From: RGIG1752 sp045650425
GTDB taxonomy: Bacteria > Bacillota_I > Bacilli_A > RF39 > UBA660
NCBI GenBank assembly: GCA_045650425.1
Contig: JAZRRD010000104.1
Location: forward strand, 1-23,681
Reading direction: 5' to 3'
Length of the DNA stretch: 23,681 nt
How positions within the stretch are numbered: the stretch's first letter is position 1; every line of letters begins with the position of its first letter. The notes under the pieces were generated by a model. That model was not told the origin of the DNA. It did not search any database and worked only from the letters and a program-made list of their open reading frames with translations. This document shows, piece after piece, positions 1 through 7,193 of this stretch. Made by a program: the position numbers and the translations under genes.

Positions 1-13
1 TTTTTTATATTGT

Positions 14-30
14 AATTTCAACCGCACCAC
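14..30 (+). repeat. IS30-family left inverted repeat
   Basis: 17-bp arm AATTTCAACCGCACCAC, perfect inverted match to 999-1015. It lies just past the transposase stop codon. Similarity continues a few bases further out with mismatches. Confidence 0.85.
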
Positions 31-32
31 TT

Positions 33-941
33 TTAATAATTTAATTCTATATCAAATGTAGACTTAAAATCAAATATTTTTTTAGGCATAAAGTTTATTT
101 CAAATGCAATATCATCTAAATATATTTGAGATACAGTTTTCAAAGAATGTCCTTTAGGTATAAATCTTCTTACCATTCCATTCATTCTTTCATTTGTTCC
201 TCTTTGGAATGAGCAATATGGGTCGCATTTATATAATTTAACTCCTAGCTTTTTTGCTGTTAATCCTAAAGCATTAAATTCTAATCCATTGTCTACTGTT
301 ATTGATTTTACTTTTATTCCGTTTTTTAATATATATTCATATATTATTTTATCAATATAATATTCGTTTTTATATTGTGCTTTTATTAACCATAATTTTC
401 TTGTACACCTGTCTACTATTGATATTATTGAATATTGTTCATTTCTTTTTCCTACTATTGAATCTATTTCTAAATGTCCTGTTTCGCCCCTTAATTCAAC
501 ATATTTAGGCCTTAAACTAATTGGCAATATTGTTTTATGCTCTAAATTCCATTGAAAATGTTGCATCATTCCAGTTTTGTTTCTTACTCGATGTTTCTTA
601 TAGCATAAAGCTTCTTTTTTTATTTCTATTTTGCCTTCGTTTATCCAATTGTATACTTGTTTTACTGTTGGACACTTTTCAAAATATGATTTCTTAAATT
701 TATATATACATATTTCTATTGAACATGTTCTTCGATCATAATGGTTATATAAATAATCCAAAAATATTCTATACTTTTCGTGTATATTTATTTTTCTCTT
801 TTTGTATTTTCCTGCTTTATATCTAGATATTGTTGAATGATGTATTCCTAATAAATTTGCAACCTTTCTCATTGAGTATCCTTGTTCTAACAAAATATCA
901 ATTTGTACTTTCTTTTTTTCTGTTAATTGGGTATAATTCAT
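33..941 (-). CDS. IS30-family transposase
   Basis: A 302-residue DDE transposase that catalyses cut-and-paste or circle-mediated movement of its IS. The N-terminal 45 residues carry a helix-turn-helix of the IS30 type (LTEKKK, then GYSMRKVANLLGIHHSTISRY). The catalytic core shows the three acidic residues in their family contexts: EIDSIVG (first Asp), TVDNGLEF (second Asp) and GTNERMNG (Glu). Length is close to the usual 300-350 residues and there is no frameshift or internal stop, so it may be active. The start ATG follows a strong AAGGAGG site (about 947-953 on the complementary strand), and an extended -10 (TGaTACAAT) lies near the right end. It is the only mobile gene in the window. Confidence 0.95.
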   Translation of the reverse strand: MNYTQLTEKKKVQIDILLEQGYSMRKVANLLGIHHSTISRYKAGKYKKRKINIHEKYRIFLDYLYNHYDRRTCSIEICIYKFKKSYFEKCPTVKQVYNWINEGKIEIKKEALCYKKHRVRNKTGMMQHFQWNLEHKTILPISLRPKYVELRGETGHLEIDSIVGKRNEQYSIISIVDRCTRKLWLIKAQYKNEYYIDKIIYEYILKNGIKVKSITVDNGLEFNALGLTAKKLGVKLYKCDPYCSFQRGTNERMNGMVRRFIPKGHSLKTVSQIYLDDIAFEINFMPKKIFDFKSTFDIELNY

Positions 942-998
942 TTATGAGTCCTCCTTGCCGGGTGGGGCTCTTTTTATTGTATCAAAAAACCACACCTT

Positions 999-1015
999 GT
1001 GGTGCGGTTGAAATT
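999..1015 (-). repeat. IS30-family right inverted repeat
   Basis: 17-bp arm GTGGTGCGGTTGAAATT, inverted match to 14-30. It sits upstream of the transposase start. A small internal palindrome (ACCACA-cct-TGTGGT, about 990-1004) overlaps this end and has no counterpart at the left end. Confidence 0.85.
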
Positions 1016-1025
1016 TCAATTTAGG

Positions 1026-1053
1026 AAAAGAAGCTTAAATGAAAGCTTCTTTT
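1026..1053 (-). terminator. Intrinsic terminator of the prsA-like gene
   Basis: Stem AAAAGAAGCTT (1026-1036) with AAGCTTCTTTT (1043-1053) and a 6-nt loop, 8 bases past the prsA stop when read on the minus strand, ending in a short T run. It lies directly at the boundary with the IS30 element. Confidence 0.75.
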
Positions 1054-1061
1054 AAAATGTC

Positions 1062-2072
1062 TTATTCTTCAGTTGTTTCTTGTGGTGTTAAAGTGCTTTG
1101 TACGTAGTTTGCATATTGTTTTTGTACTTCTTTATCAGTTATTTCTAATCCATATTTTTTGCGATAATGTTGTAATGCTTGGCCTGGAATAGTAGTATCT
1201 TCTTCCAATAAATCTTCAGATAAAGTTTCGATAATACTTTCTTTGGCATCCTCTAGTTTTGCTTTTTCCTTCTGACTCACTCTATAAATTACATGATATC
1301 CAAGTTCAGTAGTAATAACTTTAGTAGAAAATTCGCCATTCTTTAATTTTAATGCGCTGTCAACTAATTCGTCATAAGCTGAACTTAGTGTCCCATAATT
1401 AATGAAACCTAAATCTCCGCCATTTTCCTTTGTGTCATCATCGCTAGAATGTTTTTTTGCAAGTTCTTCGAATTTAGCTTTAGGATCTTTTGCTTTTTTT
1501 AATTCTGCAATAATGTCTTCTATTTGTTTTTTTGCTTTATCTTCAGCTTTAGTTATTTCATCCTTGCTCATTTTGTCTGTAACTTCTGGTGTAATTAAAA
1601 TATGTTTAACTTCAACATCTCCATAAACGTTATTTTTATAATATTTTTCGATTTCTTTATCTTTTACTAATGTTTTAGCAAATTCTTTGATTGCTAGATT
1701 TTGTAAATTCGAAATATATTGTTCTTCTTCAAATTGAGCTATATCAGTATAACCGTATTGTTTTAATGTTTCTAAGAATTTTTCTTTGCCACCATACATT
1801 TCTTGATAAGCTTCAGTAGTATTCTTAGCTTGATCTTTAGCATTTTCTAGTTCATTTTTAAATTCTGTTTCAAAAATATATTTATCAATCAATGGAATAA
1901 TTGTTTGCAGAGCATATTTATTTTTCATTTCATTATATACTTCATCAACACTTATTTTTTCACCATCTTTAAAAGTTACTAATGCATCCTCTCCATTTTT
2001 AGTTTTAGGAATTTCACCACAACCTGCTACTAATAAGCCAGCACTTATTAATAAAAATAATTTTTTCTTCAT
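1062..2072 (-). CDS. prsA: PrsA-like foldase lipoprotein (parvulin-type peptidyl-prolyl isomerase)
   Basis: A 336-residue membrane-anchored extracytoplasmic chaperone that helps exported proteins fold after Sec translocation. The N-terminus is a lipoprotein signal peptide: MKKK, a hydrophobic stretch, then the lipobox LLVAGC with Cys18 as the lipidated residue. A SurA/PrsA N-terminal helical region covers about residues 35-145. A rotamase (PpiC/parvulin) domain follows at about 150-270, recognised by VKHILITPE, then GGDLGFINYG and LGYHVIYR. The C-terminal tail is charged and rich in Gln, Thr and Glu. The start is supported by GGAGG 7-8 bases upstream and by a strong promoter (TTGAAT-17-TATAAT) reading on the minus strand. 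It is transcribed alone and is divergent from the YjcZ-like micro-genes. The PrsA-type family is clear; strict orthology with Bacillus PrsA is inferred. Confidence 0.9.
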   Translation of the reverse strand: MKKKLFLLISAGLLVAGCGEIPKTKNGEDALVTFKDGEKISVDEVYNEMKNKYALQTIIPLIDKYIFETEFKNELENAKDQAKNTTEAYQEMYGGKEKFLETLKQYGYTDIAQFEEEQYISNLQNLAIKEFAKTLVKDKEIEKYYKNNVYGDVEVKHILITPEVTDKMSKDEITKAEDKAKKQIEDIIAELKKAKDPKAKFEELAKKHSSDDDTKENGGDLGFINYGTLSSAYDELVDSALKLKNGEFSTKVITTELGYHVIYRVSQKEKAKLEDAKESIIETLSEDLLEEDTTIPGQALQHYRKKYGLEITDKEVQKQYANYVQSTLTPQETTEE

Positions 2073-2093
2073 TTTCTAACCTCCATAACAAAT

Positions 2094-2122
2094 ATTATAG
2101 CAACTCTAATATTCAAATTCAA
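2094..2122 (-). promoter_or_regulatory. Sigma-A-type promoter of prsA
   Basis: On the minus strand, -35 TTGAAT (2122-2117), 17-nt spacer, -10 TATAAT (2099-2094). The transcript would start about 15-20 bases before the prsA start codon. Confidence 0.75.
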
Positions 2123-2135
2123 GGAAATAACACTC

Positions 2136-2162
2136 ACACATTAGAAAAAGAACCATAAAATA
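2136..2162 (+). promoter_or_regulatory. Possible SigK-type (mother-cell) promoter of the YjcZ-like genes
   Basis: The -10-like CATAAAATA (2154-2162) fits the CATAnnnTA consensus of late mother-cell sigma factors. An AC dinucleotide at 2136-2137, 16 nt upstream, can serve as the minimal -35. No good sigma-A promoter was seen here. The -35 is so short that chance is possible; the sporulation-type genes behind it raise the plausibility. Confidence 0.4.
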
Positions 2163-2192
2163 CTATGAAAGATGTTAAAGGAGGAATGAAAT

Positions 2193-2291
2193 ATGAGTAA
2201 CTGTGGTTCACATCAAGGTTGCGGTTTAGGTCCTGCTATGATTTTAGTACTATTTATTCTACTTATAATCATATTAGGCGGAATAATTTAA
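2193..2291 (+). CDS. YjcZ-like tiny sporulation membrane protein (32 aa)
   Basis: A 32-residue protein with an N-terminal Cys/Gly segment (MSNCGSHQGCGLGP) followed by one hydrophobic helix (AMILVLFILLIIILGGII). This is the arrangement of the tiny single-helix YjcZ/YhfH-type Bacillus proteins, several of which are made in sporulating cells and found in spores. The start ATG follows the strong site AAAGGAGG at the usual distance. It is the first of two similar micro-genes 26 bases apart, and a SigK-like promoter lies upstream. It is too short for ordinary gene callers. The family assignment rests on the hydrophobic pattern and small size; biochemical function is unknown. Confidence 0.75.
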   Translation: MSNCGSHQGCGLGPAMILVLFILLIIILGGII

Positions 2292-2317
2292 TTTAAATTG
2301 ATTTTAGGAGGTGTCTC

Positions 2318-2443
2318 ATGGGATGTTGTAAAAAACATGATGGAGGCAATGAAGGATGCAATAATACGTTCAACAACGCTTTCATAATTTTAGTTCTTTA
2401 TATTTTATTAGCGATAATAATCGGCGGAATAATCTTTTACTAA
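2318..2443 (+). CDS. YjcZ-like tiny membrane protein (41 aa)
   Basis: A 41-residue protein, MGCCKKHDGG followed by a Cys/Asn-rich stretch and a hydrophobic helix of about 20 residues (FIILVLYILLAIIIGGIIFY). It shares with its upstream neighbour the Cys-rich N-terminus, a single C-terminal transmembrane helix and the G-G-I-I ending, so the two are probably paralogues. The ribosome site TTAGGAGG precedes the ATG by about 6 bases. A terminator follows at once, making a two-gene unit. A sporulation role is inferred from similarity to YjcZ-type proteins. Confidence 0.7.
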   Translation: MGCCKKHDGGNEGCNNTFNNAFIILVLYILLAIIIGGIIFY

Positions 2444-2448
2444 AAATT

Positions 2449-2471
2449 AAGAGAATATTAATTCTCTTTTT
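2449..2471 (+). terminator. Terminator after the YjcZ-like genes
   Basis: Stem AAGAGAAT (2449-2456) with ATTCTCTT (2461-2468), loop ATTA, then a T run. It separates the micro-gene unit from the ireB operon. Confidence 0.8.
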
Positions 2472-2484
2472 AAATTTAAAAATA

Positions 2485-2513
2485 TTGTCTAAATCTTTAA
2501 TTGATGTTAAAAT
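2485..2513 (+). promoter_or_regulatory. Sigma-A-type promoter of the ireB-greA operon
   Basis: -35 TTGTCT (2485-2490), 17-nt spacer, -10 TAAAAT (2508-2513) preceded by TGn (extended -10). It lies 26 bases before the ireB start codon and after a terminator, so it is the likely main promoter of the eight-gene operon. Confidence 0.65.
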
Positions 2514-2539
2514 TAAATAGAACAAATAGAGGTGAATGT

Positions 2540-2788
2540 ATGAGCGAAGAAACCAGTATGTTTAATGTTCAAGAATTAAAAGAAGAATTAATTACTAATA
2601 CTTTGAAAGATGTTTGTAAATCTTTGGAAGAAAGAGGATATGATTCAATGAATCAAATTGCAGGTTATTTAATTAGTGGTGATCCAGGTTATATTTCTAG
2701 TTTTAATAATGCAAGAGAGAAAATCACTGAGTTAGACCGTAGTGAAATAGTAAAGTTTATTTTAGAAAGTTATATGAAGAATAAATGA
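2540..2788 (+). CDS. ireB: IreB family regulatory phosphoprotein (UPF0297)
   Basis: An 82-residue cytoplasmic protein of the IreB/YrzL family. In Enterococcus, IreB is phosphorylated on N-terminal threonines by the PASTA kinase IreK and modulates cell-wall antibiotic tolerance. The family core is seen as LKDVCKSLEERGY, then NQIAGYLISGDPGYISSFNNAR and DEIV-like RSEIVKFILE. An N-terminal Thr (Thr5 in MSEETSMF) sits where the phosphorylated threonines of family members lie. The start at 2540 is chosen over an in-frame ATG at 2501 because GAGGTG precedes it and family proteins begin here. Its stop overlaps the ruvX start by four bases (ATGA). It is first in the operon. Confidence 0.93.
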   Translation: MSEETSMFNVQELKEELITNTLKDVCKSLEERGYDSMNQIAGYLISGDPGYISSFNNAREKITELDRSEIVKFILESYMKNK

Positions 2789-3204
2789 GATATTTAGGTT
2801 TAGATTTAGGAACAAAAACTTTAGGAATATCTATCAGTGATAAGTCTAATACTTTAGCGTGTCCTTTAAAAACTTTAAGATTTTTGGAAAATGACTTTGA
2901 AAGTATAATTGAAGAATTAATTCTTATAATAACAGAAAATGATATAACTGAAATAGCTTTAGGACTTCCGAAAAATATGGATAATTCAGAAGGTTTCGCT
3001 TCAGACAGAAGTAAAAAATTTAAAGAAATTTTAGAAGAACACATAAACATACCGATTACATTTATAGATGAAAGATTATCATCTGTAGAGGCTCATAATA
3101 TTTTATTTGGTTTAGGTAAAAAAAATCAAGTTAGAAAAAAAATAGTTGACGAAGTAGCAGCGACTATTATTTTAGAAAATTTTATGAAAAAGAGAGGAAA
3201 ATAG
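2785..3204 (+). CDS. ruvX: RuvX/YqgF family Holliday junction resolvase-like nuclease
   Basis: A 139-residue RNase H-fold protein of the YqgF family, known for roles in processing the 5' end of pre-16S rRNA and proposed for Holliday junction resolution. The N-terminal signature LGLDLGTKTLGISISD holds the first catalytic Asp. The second acidic motif is IALGLPKNMDNSEG, and the third is FIDERLSSVEA followed by KKIVDEVAATIILENFM at the C-terminus with the last Asp. Length is typical. It is translationally coupled to ireB and separated by two bases from the DUF1292 gene, matching the Bacillus yrzL-yrrK-yrzB order. Confidence 0.93.
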   Translation: MRYLGLDLGTKTLGISISDKSNTLACPLKTLRFLENDFESIIEELILIITENDITEIALGLPKNMDNSEGFASDRSKKFKEILEEHINIPITFIDERLSSVEAHNILFGLGKKNQVRKKIVDEVAATIILENFMKKRGK

Positions 3205-3206
3205 AA

Positions 3207-3488
3207 ATGGATTCAAATATAAAAGAAAACGAACTAATTTTAAAAGATGAAAACGGTAATGAGATGCATTATGAAATTATTGCAACAGTAGCATCAAAAG
3301 AAAATAATAAAAATTATGTGGTGTTTACAGATAATAGTTTAGATGAAGATGGTTGTATTATTACTTATGCTAGCATCTATGATCCTACAGGAAATGATAA
3401 AAAATTATATCCGATTGAGACAGAAGAAGAGTGGGATTTTGTAGAAAAATTATTAGCTAATTTAGATAATGAAAATAACGAAGAATAA
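3207..3488 (+). CDS. DUF1292 family protein (YrzB-like)
   Basis: A 93-residue acidic cytoplasmic protein. The DUF1292 core is recognisable: ELILKDENGNEMHYEIIATV, then NYVVFTD and a tail with EEEWDFVEKLL. No enzymatic motif is visible and the family has no established biochemical function. The consistent position between ruvX and mltG in Firmicutes is its best identifier. The ATG at 3207 follows GAGG in the ruvX 3' end with normal spacing. It lies in the operon just before mltG. Confidence 0.88.
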   Translation: MDSNIKENELILKDENGNEMHYEIIATVASKENNKNYVVFTDNSLDEDGCIITYASIYDPTGNDKKLYPIETEEEWDFVEKLLANLDNENNEE

Positions 3489-3498
3489 AGGTGTTGGC

Positions 3499-4557
3499 GT
3501 GAAAATATTAAAGAATAAGAAAATGATGATTATTCTTTCTATAATAATCATTGTTTTAATAAGTCTATCTATATTATTATATAGCATAGGTTTAGGGGCT
3601 GTAAGTAAAAAAAGTGAGATAGTAAAGTTTAAAGTGGTGGCTGGTGATTCTAAAATCACTGTTATAAATAACTTAAAAAATGCCAATCTTGTTAAAAGTA
3701 AAATATCATTATTTGCCTATGTTTTTTTTAATAGTGATCTAAATTTACAAGCTGGAGAATATGAACTTAATCGTAATATGGATGCTAAAGAAATAATTGA
3801 TAGAATTGCGACAGGAAAGATTATTGATGAGAGAAAAACTATTTCTATAACTTTTGTTGAAGGAAAAAGATTAAAGTCTTATGTTAAATTAATTAGTGAT
3901 AATCTTGGGATTTCTGAAGATGAAATAATTAAGAAAATTAATGATAAAGAATTTTTAAAAACTCTAATAGATAAATATTGGTTTATTACTGAGGATGTAT
4001 TAAATAAAGATTTATATTATCCTTTAGAAGGTTATTTATATCCATCTACATATGAGTTTTATCAAAATTCTACGATAGAAACAATTATTTATAGAATGTT
4101 AGATGAAATGGGAAAAAAATTAGAACTGTATAAAGAAAAAATGACTGAAAAAGATTTAACTGTTCATGAAGTTTTAGCGATGGCTTCAATCATCGAAAAA
4201 GAGGCTTTAACTACTGAAGACAGAAAAAGTGTTAGTCAAGTAATTTATAAAAGATTAGAGCTAAATATGAACTTAGGAATGGATGTTACAACATATTATG
4301 CGGTTCAAAAAGATATGACTGATTCTTTAACGTATGTTGACTTAAATTCAAATAACCCGTATAATACAAGGAATAGCGCTGTAAAAGGATTACCTGTCGG
4401 TGCTATTTGTAATCCGTCACTTGATAGTATAGAGGCAGTATTTACACCAAGTGATACAGATTATATTTATTTTTATGCAGATATAGTTACTGGTAAAGTT
4501 TACTTTGCTAAAGATTATAAAGAGTTTCTGCAGTATAAACAAGAGTTAGGCGGTTAA
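3499..4557 (+). CDS. mltG: Endolytic transglycosylase MltG (YceG-like)
   Basis: A 353-residue membrane-anchored lytic transglycosylase that cleaves nascent glycan strands and sets peptidoglycan chain length. A short basic N-terminus is followed by one transmembrane helix (about residues 9-33). The extracellular part has the YceG fold. The catalytic Glu lies in ASIIEKEA at about residues 230-236, and the family stretch YPLEGYLYPSTYEF comes earlier. Later there are SNNPYNTR and KGLPVGAICNPS, also conserved, and the C-terminus ends in YFYADIVTGKVYFAKDYKEF. The GTG at 3499 is chosen because AAAGGTG lies 6 bases before it; an upstream in-frame ATG (3469) lies inside the DUF1292 gene without a good ribosome site. 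An ATG at 3523 is a less likely start. Confidence 0.93.
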   Translation: MKILKNKKMMIILSIIIIVLISLSILLYSIGLGAVSKKSEIVKFKVVAGDSKITVINNLKNANLVKSKISLFAYVFFNSDLNLQAGEYELNRNMDAKEIIDRIATGKIIDERKTISITFVEGKRLKSYVKLISDNLGISEDEIIKKINDKEFLKTLIDKYWFITEDVLNKDLYYPLEGYLYPSTYEFYQNSTIETIIYRMLDEMGKKLELYKEKMTEKDLTVHEVLAMASIIEKEALTTEDRKSVSQVIYKRLELNMNLGMDVTTYYAVQKDMTDSLTYVDLNSNNPYNTRNSAVKGLPVGAICNPSLDSIEAVFTPSDTDYIYFYADIVTGKVYFAKDYKEFLQYKQELGG

Positions 4558-4558
4558 A

Positions 4559-5155
4559 ATGAAAGAATTAATAATGGAAATGGAAGAATATGCTAATGAG
4601 CATAATGTTCCAATAATAGAAAAGAAATCAATTGCATTTATTATGAAATATATTAAAAGTCATAATATAAAAAGTGTCTTAGAAATAGGTAGTGCAATTG
4701 GTTATTCGGCTATTCTTATGGCTAGTGCCTCTGAAGATGTTTATGTTACAACTATTGAAAGAGATGAGACTAGATACATGGAATGCCTAAAGAATGTTAA
4801 GAAATGTAAATTAGATAAAATCATTAATGTAGTATTTCAAGATGCTCTAGAAGTTAATATGGGGGATGTTAAATACGATATGATTTTTATTGATGCTGCG
4901 AAAGGTCAATATACTAAGTTTTTTGAAAAATTTAAATATTTCTTAAATGATGGTGGAGTTATAATTAGTGATAATTTAAAATTCCACGGCCATGTTGGAA
5001 ATTCAGCTAATATTGAAAGTAAGAATTTAAAATCATTAGTTCAAAAAATAGAAAGTTATATAGATTTCCTTAAAGATAACGAAGAATTTGAAACAGAATT
5101 CTTTGATATCGGAGATGGATTATCTGTAAGTGTTAAGAAAAATGATAAGAAATAA
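4559..5155 (+). CDS. trmR: tRNA 5-hydroxyuridine methyltransferase TrmR-like (O-methyltransferase)
   Basis: A 198-residue class I SAM-dependent O-methyltransferase of the catechol-OMT-like family (PF01596). The SAM-binding motif is VLEIGSAIGYSAILMA (about residues 40-55). YDMIFIDAAKGQY carries the metal/substrate-binding Asp, and GGVIISDNLKFHG supplies the next acidic pair. Bacillus YrrM (TrmR) at the same place methylates 5-hydroxyuridine at tRNA position 34 to 5-methoxyuridine. The two U32 genes directly downstream, which make the hydroxyl group, strongly support the same role here. It starts one base after the mltG stop and overlaps the next gene by 14 bases. Confidence 0.85.
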   Translation: MKELIMEMEEYANEHNVPIIEKKSIAFIMKYIKSHNIKSVLEIGSAIGYSAILMASASEDVYVTTIERDETRYMECLKNVKKCKLDKIINVVFQDALEVNMGDVKYDMIFIDAAKGQYTKFFEKFKYFLNDGGVIISDNLKFHGHVGNSANIESKNLKSLVQKIESYIDFLKDNEEFETEFFDIGDGLSVSVKKNDKK

Positions 5156-5957
5156 GACTATATTATTGGTATCCAATAAAAGTTTTATAGATAATGCTAA
5201 GGAAGTAGGTATAAATACTTTCCTTTTTCCATTTAAAGGATTCTCTGTTGGTTTTGATGAAACGTTTGAACTAGATGATATTAAAGAAGAAAACTCTTAT
5301 CTTTATATAAATAGAGCTTTAGAAAACAATGATATAAATAATTTAAAGGAAATACTAAGTAATGTAAAAAACATTAAAGGAGTATTTTTCGAAGATATTG
5401 GACTTATTCCTGTCTTGGAAAATACGAAATTAGAAAAAATTATCTTTGCTCATCATTTAACTACAAATTATAAAAGTATTAATTATTACTTAGAATATGT
5501 AGATTCATTAGTTATTTCTACGGATATAACTGAAGAGGAAATAAAAGAAATTTTGGATAACGCAAATAAGCCTTTAGGAATATTTTCTTTTGGAATGATT
5601 CCGTTAATGTATTCAAGACGAAAATTACTTTCTAATTTTAACGAGTTTTACGAAAGAGAAAATAAAAATTCTGAAGTTGTCTTAGAACCAGTTACTAAAG
5701 AAAAGTTTAAATTTGTAGAAAATGAATATGGAACAGTATCCTATTTGAACAAACATTATAATAATTTAAATTTTAGAAATGATAATGTTTCCTTTTATCT
5801 AATAAATCCGTTGGAATTAAATGAAAATAATTTGAATTTAGTATTTGATGCGTTTTTAAATAATAAGGAATTAAAATTGGATAATATTACTTTAACAGAT
5901 GGATTCTTACATAAAAAAACTATTGCTAAGTTGCCTCCGAAAGAAGGTGCAAGATAA
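5142..5957 (+). CDS. trhP1: TrhP1-like U32 family protein, tRNA U34 hydroxylation partner
   Basis: A 271-residue protein in the place of Bacillus yrrN (TrhP1), which acts with TrhP2 in prephenate-dependent formation of 5-hydroxyuridine at tRNA wobble positions. Its sequence is a strongly diverged U32 barrel. ENNDINNLKEILSN and NVKNIKGVFFEDIG resemble the barrel start, and FGMIPLMYSRRKLL sits where canonical members have the cysteine signature. It contains no cysteine at all, so it cannot bind the iron-sulfur cluster itself and is presumably a structural partner. The ATG at 5142 overlaps the trmR end by 14 bases, which suggests translational coupling; no strong ribosome site is visible. Its stop overlaps the next start by one base. 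Confidence 0.75.
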   Translation: MIRNKTILLVSNKSFIDNAKEVGINTFLFPFKGFSVGFDETFELDDIKEENSYLYINRALENNDINNLKEILSNVKNIKGVFFEDIGLIPVLENTKLEKIIFAHHLTTNYKSINYYLEYVDSLVISTDITEEEIKEILDNANKPLGIFSFGMIPLMYSRRKLLSNFNEFYERENKNSEVVLEPVTKEKFKFVENEYGTVSYLNKHYNNLNFRNDNVSFYLINPLELNENNLNLVFDAFLNNKELKLDNITLTDGFLHKKTIAKLPPKEGAR

Positions 5958-7156
5958 TGGAATACATAGAATTATTAGCTCCAGCCGGAGATTTAGAAAG
6001 ATTAAAAATAGCTTTATTATATGGTGCAGATGCAATTTATATTGGCGGAGAGAAATTTAGTTTAAGAGCTAATGCTAAGAATTTTTCTTTGGAAGATATT
6101 AAAGAGGCTGTAAGTTATGCTCATTCTTTAAATAAAAAAGTTTATGTGGCAGTAAATATTCTTTTCCATAATGAAGACTTAGAAGGTTTAGAAGACTATC
6201 TAATCGAATTAGATAAAATTGGCGTAGATGCAGTTATCGCCTCAGATATTGTCGTAGTTAAATTAATCAATGAATTAAACTTAAGCTATGAAATTCATGT
6301 ATCTACGCAAGCAAGTAATTTAAATTACGAAAGTGTAAACTTTTGGAAAAAGTTAAATGTTAAAAGAGTAGTCTTAGCTCGTGAGTCATCCAAAGAAAAT
6401 ACCAAATTAATTAAAGAGAAAACAAACGTTGATTTAGAATGTTTTGTGCATGGAGCTATGTGCACTAGCATTAGTGGCAAATGTGTATTATCAAATTATA
6501 CAACAAATCGTGATTCAAATAGAGGCGGATGTGCCCAAATATGTCGTTGGACATTTAGTTTAGACGACTTTGATAAACCATTTACTATTATGCCTAAAGA
6601 TTTAAATATGATTGAGAATATTAAGAGTATGATTGATATCGGAGTAAACTCATTTAAGGTCGAAGGAAGAATGCGTTCAATTTACTATATTGCAACAGTA
6701 ATATTAATGTATCGTACTTTAATTGATAAAATATTAGATGGTACAATTACTAAAGGTTATGAAAGGTATGCTTTAAATATCTTAAATAGATGCGCTAATC
6801 GTGATTCGGTAAGTCAATTTTATAATTCTCTTCCTGGGAAAGATGAACAGTATTTCCTAGATCGTGATGAAGCATCAAATCAAGATTTCTTAGGTTTAGT
6901 CTTAGAATATGATGAAGAAAAAGGGTTAGCTAAAATAGAACAAAGAAACTATTTTAAACTCGGAGATGATGTCGAAATTTTTGGGCCTAAAACGGACACA
7001 TTTTCTTATAAAATACATACTATATATAACGAAGATAAGGAAAGTGTTGATATAGCGAGACATCCTAAGATGGTTTGCTATATTAATTGTCCAAAGAAAG
7101 TCATTGAAAATGATATGATGCGTATAAAGATATTTGACAAAAATATGTTTTTATAG
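5957..7156 (+). CDS. trhP2: U32 family tRNA hydroxylase TrhP2-like
   Basis: A 399-residue U32 'peptidase' family protein. Bacillus YrrO/TrhP2 and E. coli TrhP hydroxylate tRNA U34 using prephenate, with no proteolysis established. The N-terminus ELLAPAGDLERLKIALLYGADAIYIGG is the standard barrel start. The U32 signature lies at about residues 161-180 (ECFVHGAMCTSISGKCVLS), with Cys162, Cys169 and Cys176, followed by Cys192 and Cys196 in GGCAQICRW; these are the likely Fe-S ligands. KVEGRMRSIYY and the C-terminal beta domain are also present. It sits between trhP1 and greA, as in Bacillus apart from the missing udk. Confidence 0.9.
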   Translation: MEYIELLAPAGDLERLKIALLYGADAIYIGGEKFSLRANAKNFSLEDIKEAVSYAHSLNKKVYVAVNILFHNEDLEGLEDYLIELDKIGVDAVIASDIVVVKLINELNLSYEIHVSTQASNLNYESVNFWKKLNVKRVVLARESSKENTKLIKEKTNVDLECFVHGAMCTSISGKCVLSNYTTNRDSNRGGCAQICRWTFSLDDFDKPFTIMPKDLNMIENIKSMIDIGVNSFKVEGRMRSIYYIATVILMYRTLIDKILDGTITKGYERYALNILNRCANRDSVSQFYNSLPGKDEQYFLDRDEASNQDFLGLVLEYDEEKGLAKIEQRNYFKLGDDVEIFGPKTDTFSYKIHTIYNEDKESVDIARHPKMVCYINCPKKVIENDMMRIKIFDKNMFL

Positions 7157-7193
7157 TAACATGGTACATGTTTGAATTGAGAAGGTGGACATT

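Larger units (their letters stand above)
8..1021 (-). mobile_element. IS30-family insertion sequence, apparently intact
   Basis: A single transposase gene fills the element and is bounded by inverted repeats. Positions 14-30 (AATTTCAACCGCACCAC) match the reverse complement of 999-1015 exactly over 17 bp. The match continues outward with a few mismatches to about 8 and 1021, so the exact ends are uncertain. No clear target duplication was seen. The right end abuts the terminator of the prsA-like gene, so the insertion lies downstream of that gene and does not break it. Confidence 0.85.

Noticed and set aside
302..508. Hydrophobic plus-strand reading frame inside the IS30 transposase gene
   Set aside because: It is antisense to an intact transposase in AT-rich DNA, has no ribosome site, and its hydrophobic residues come from reverse-strand Lys/Asn/Glu codons.
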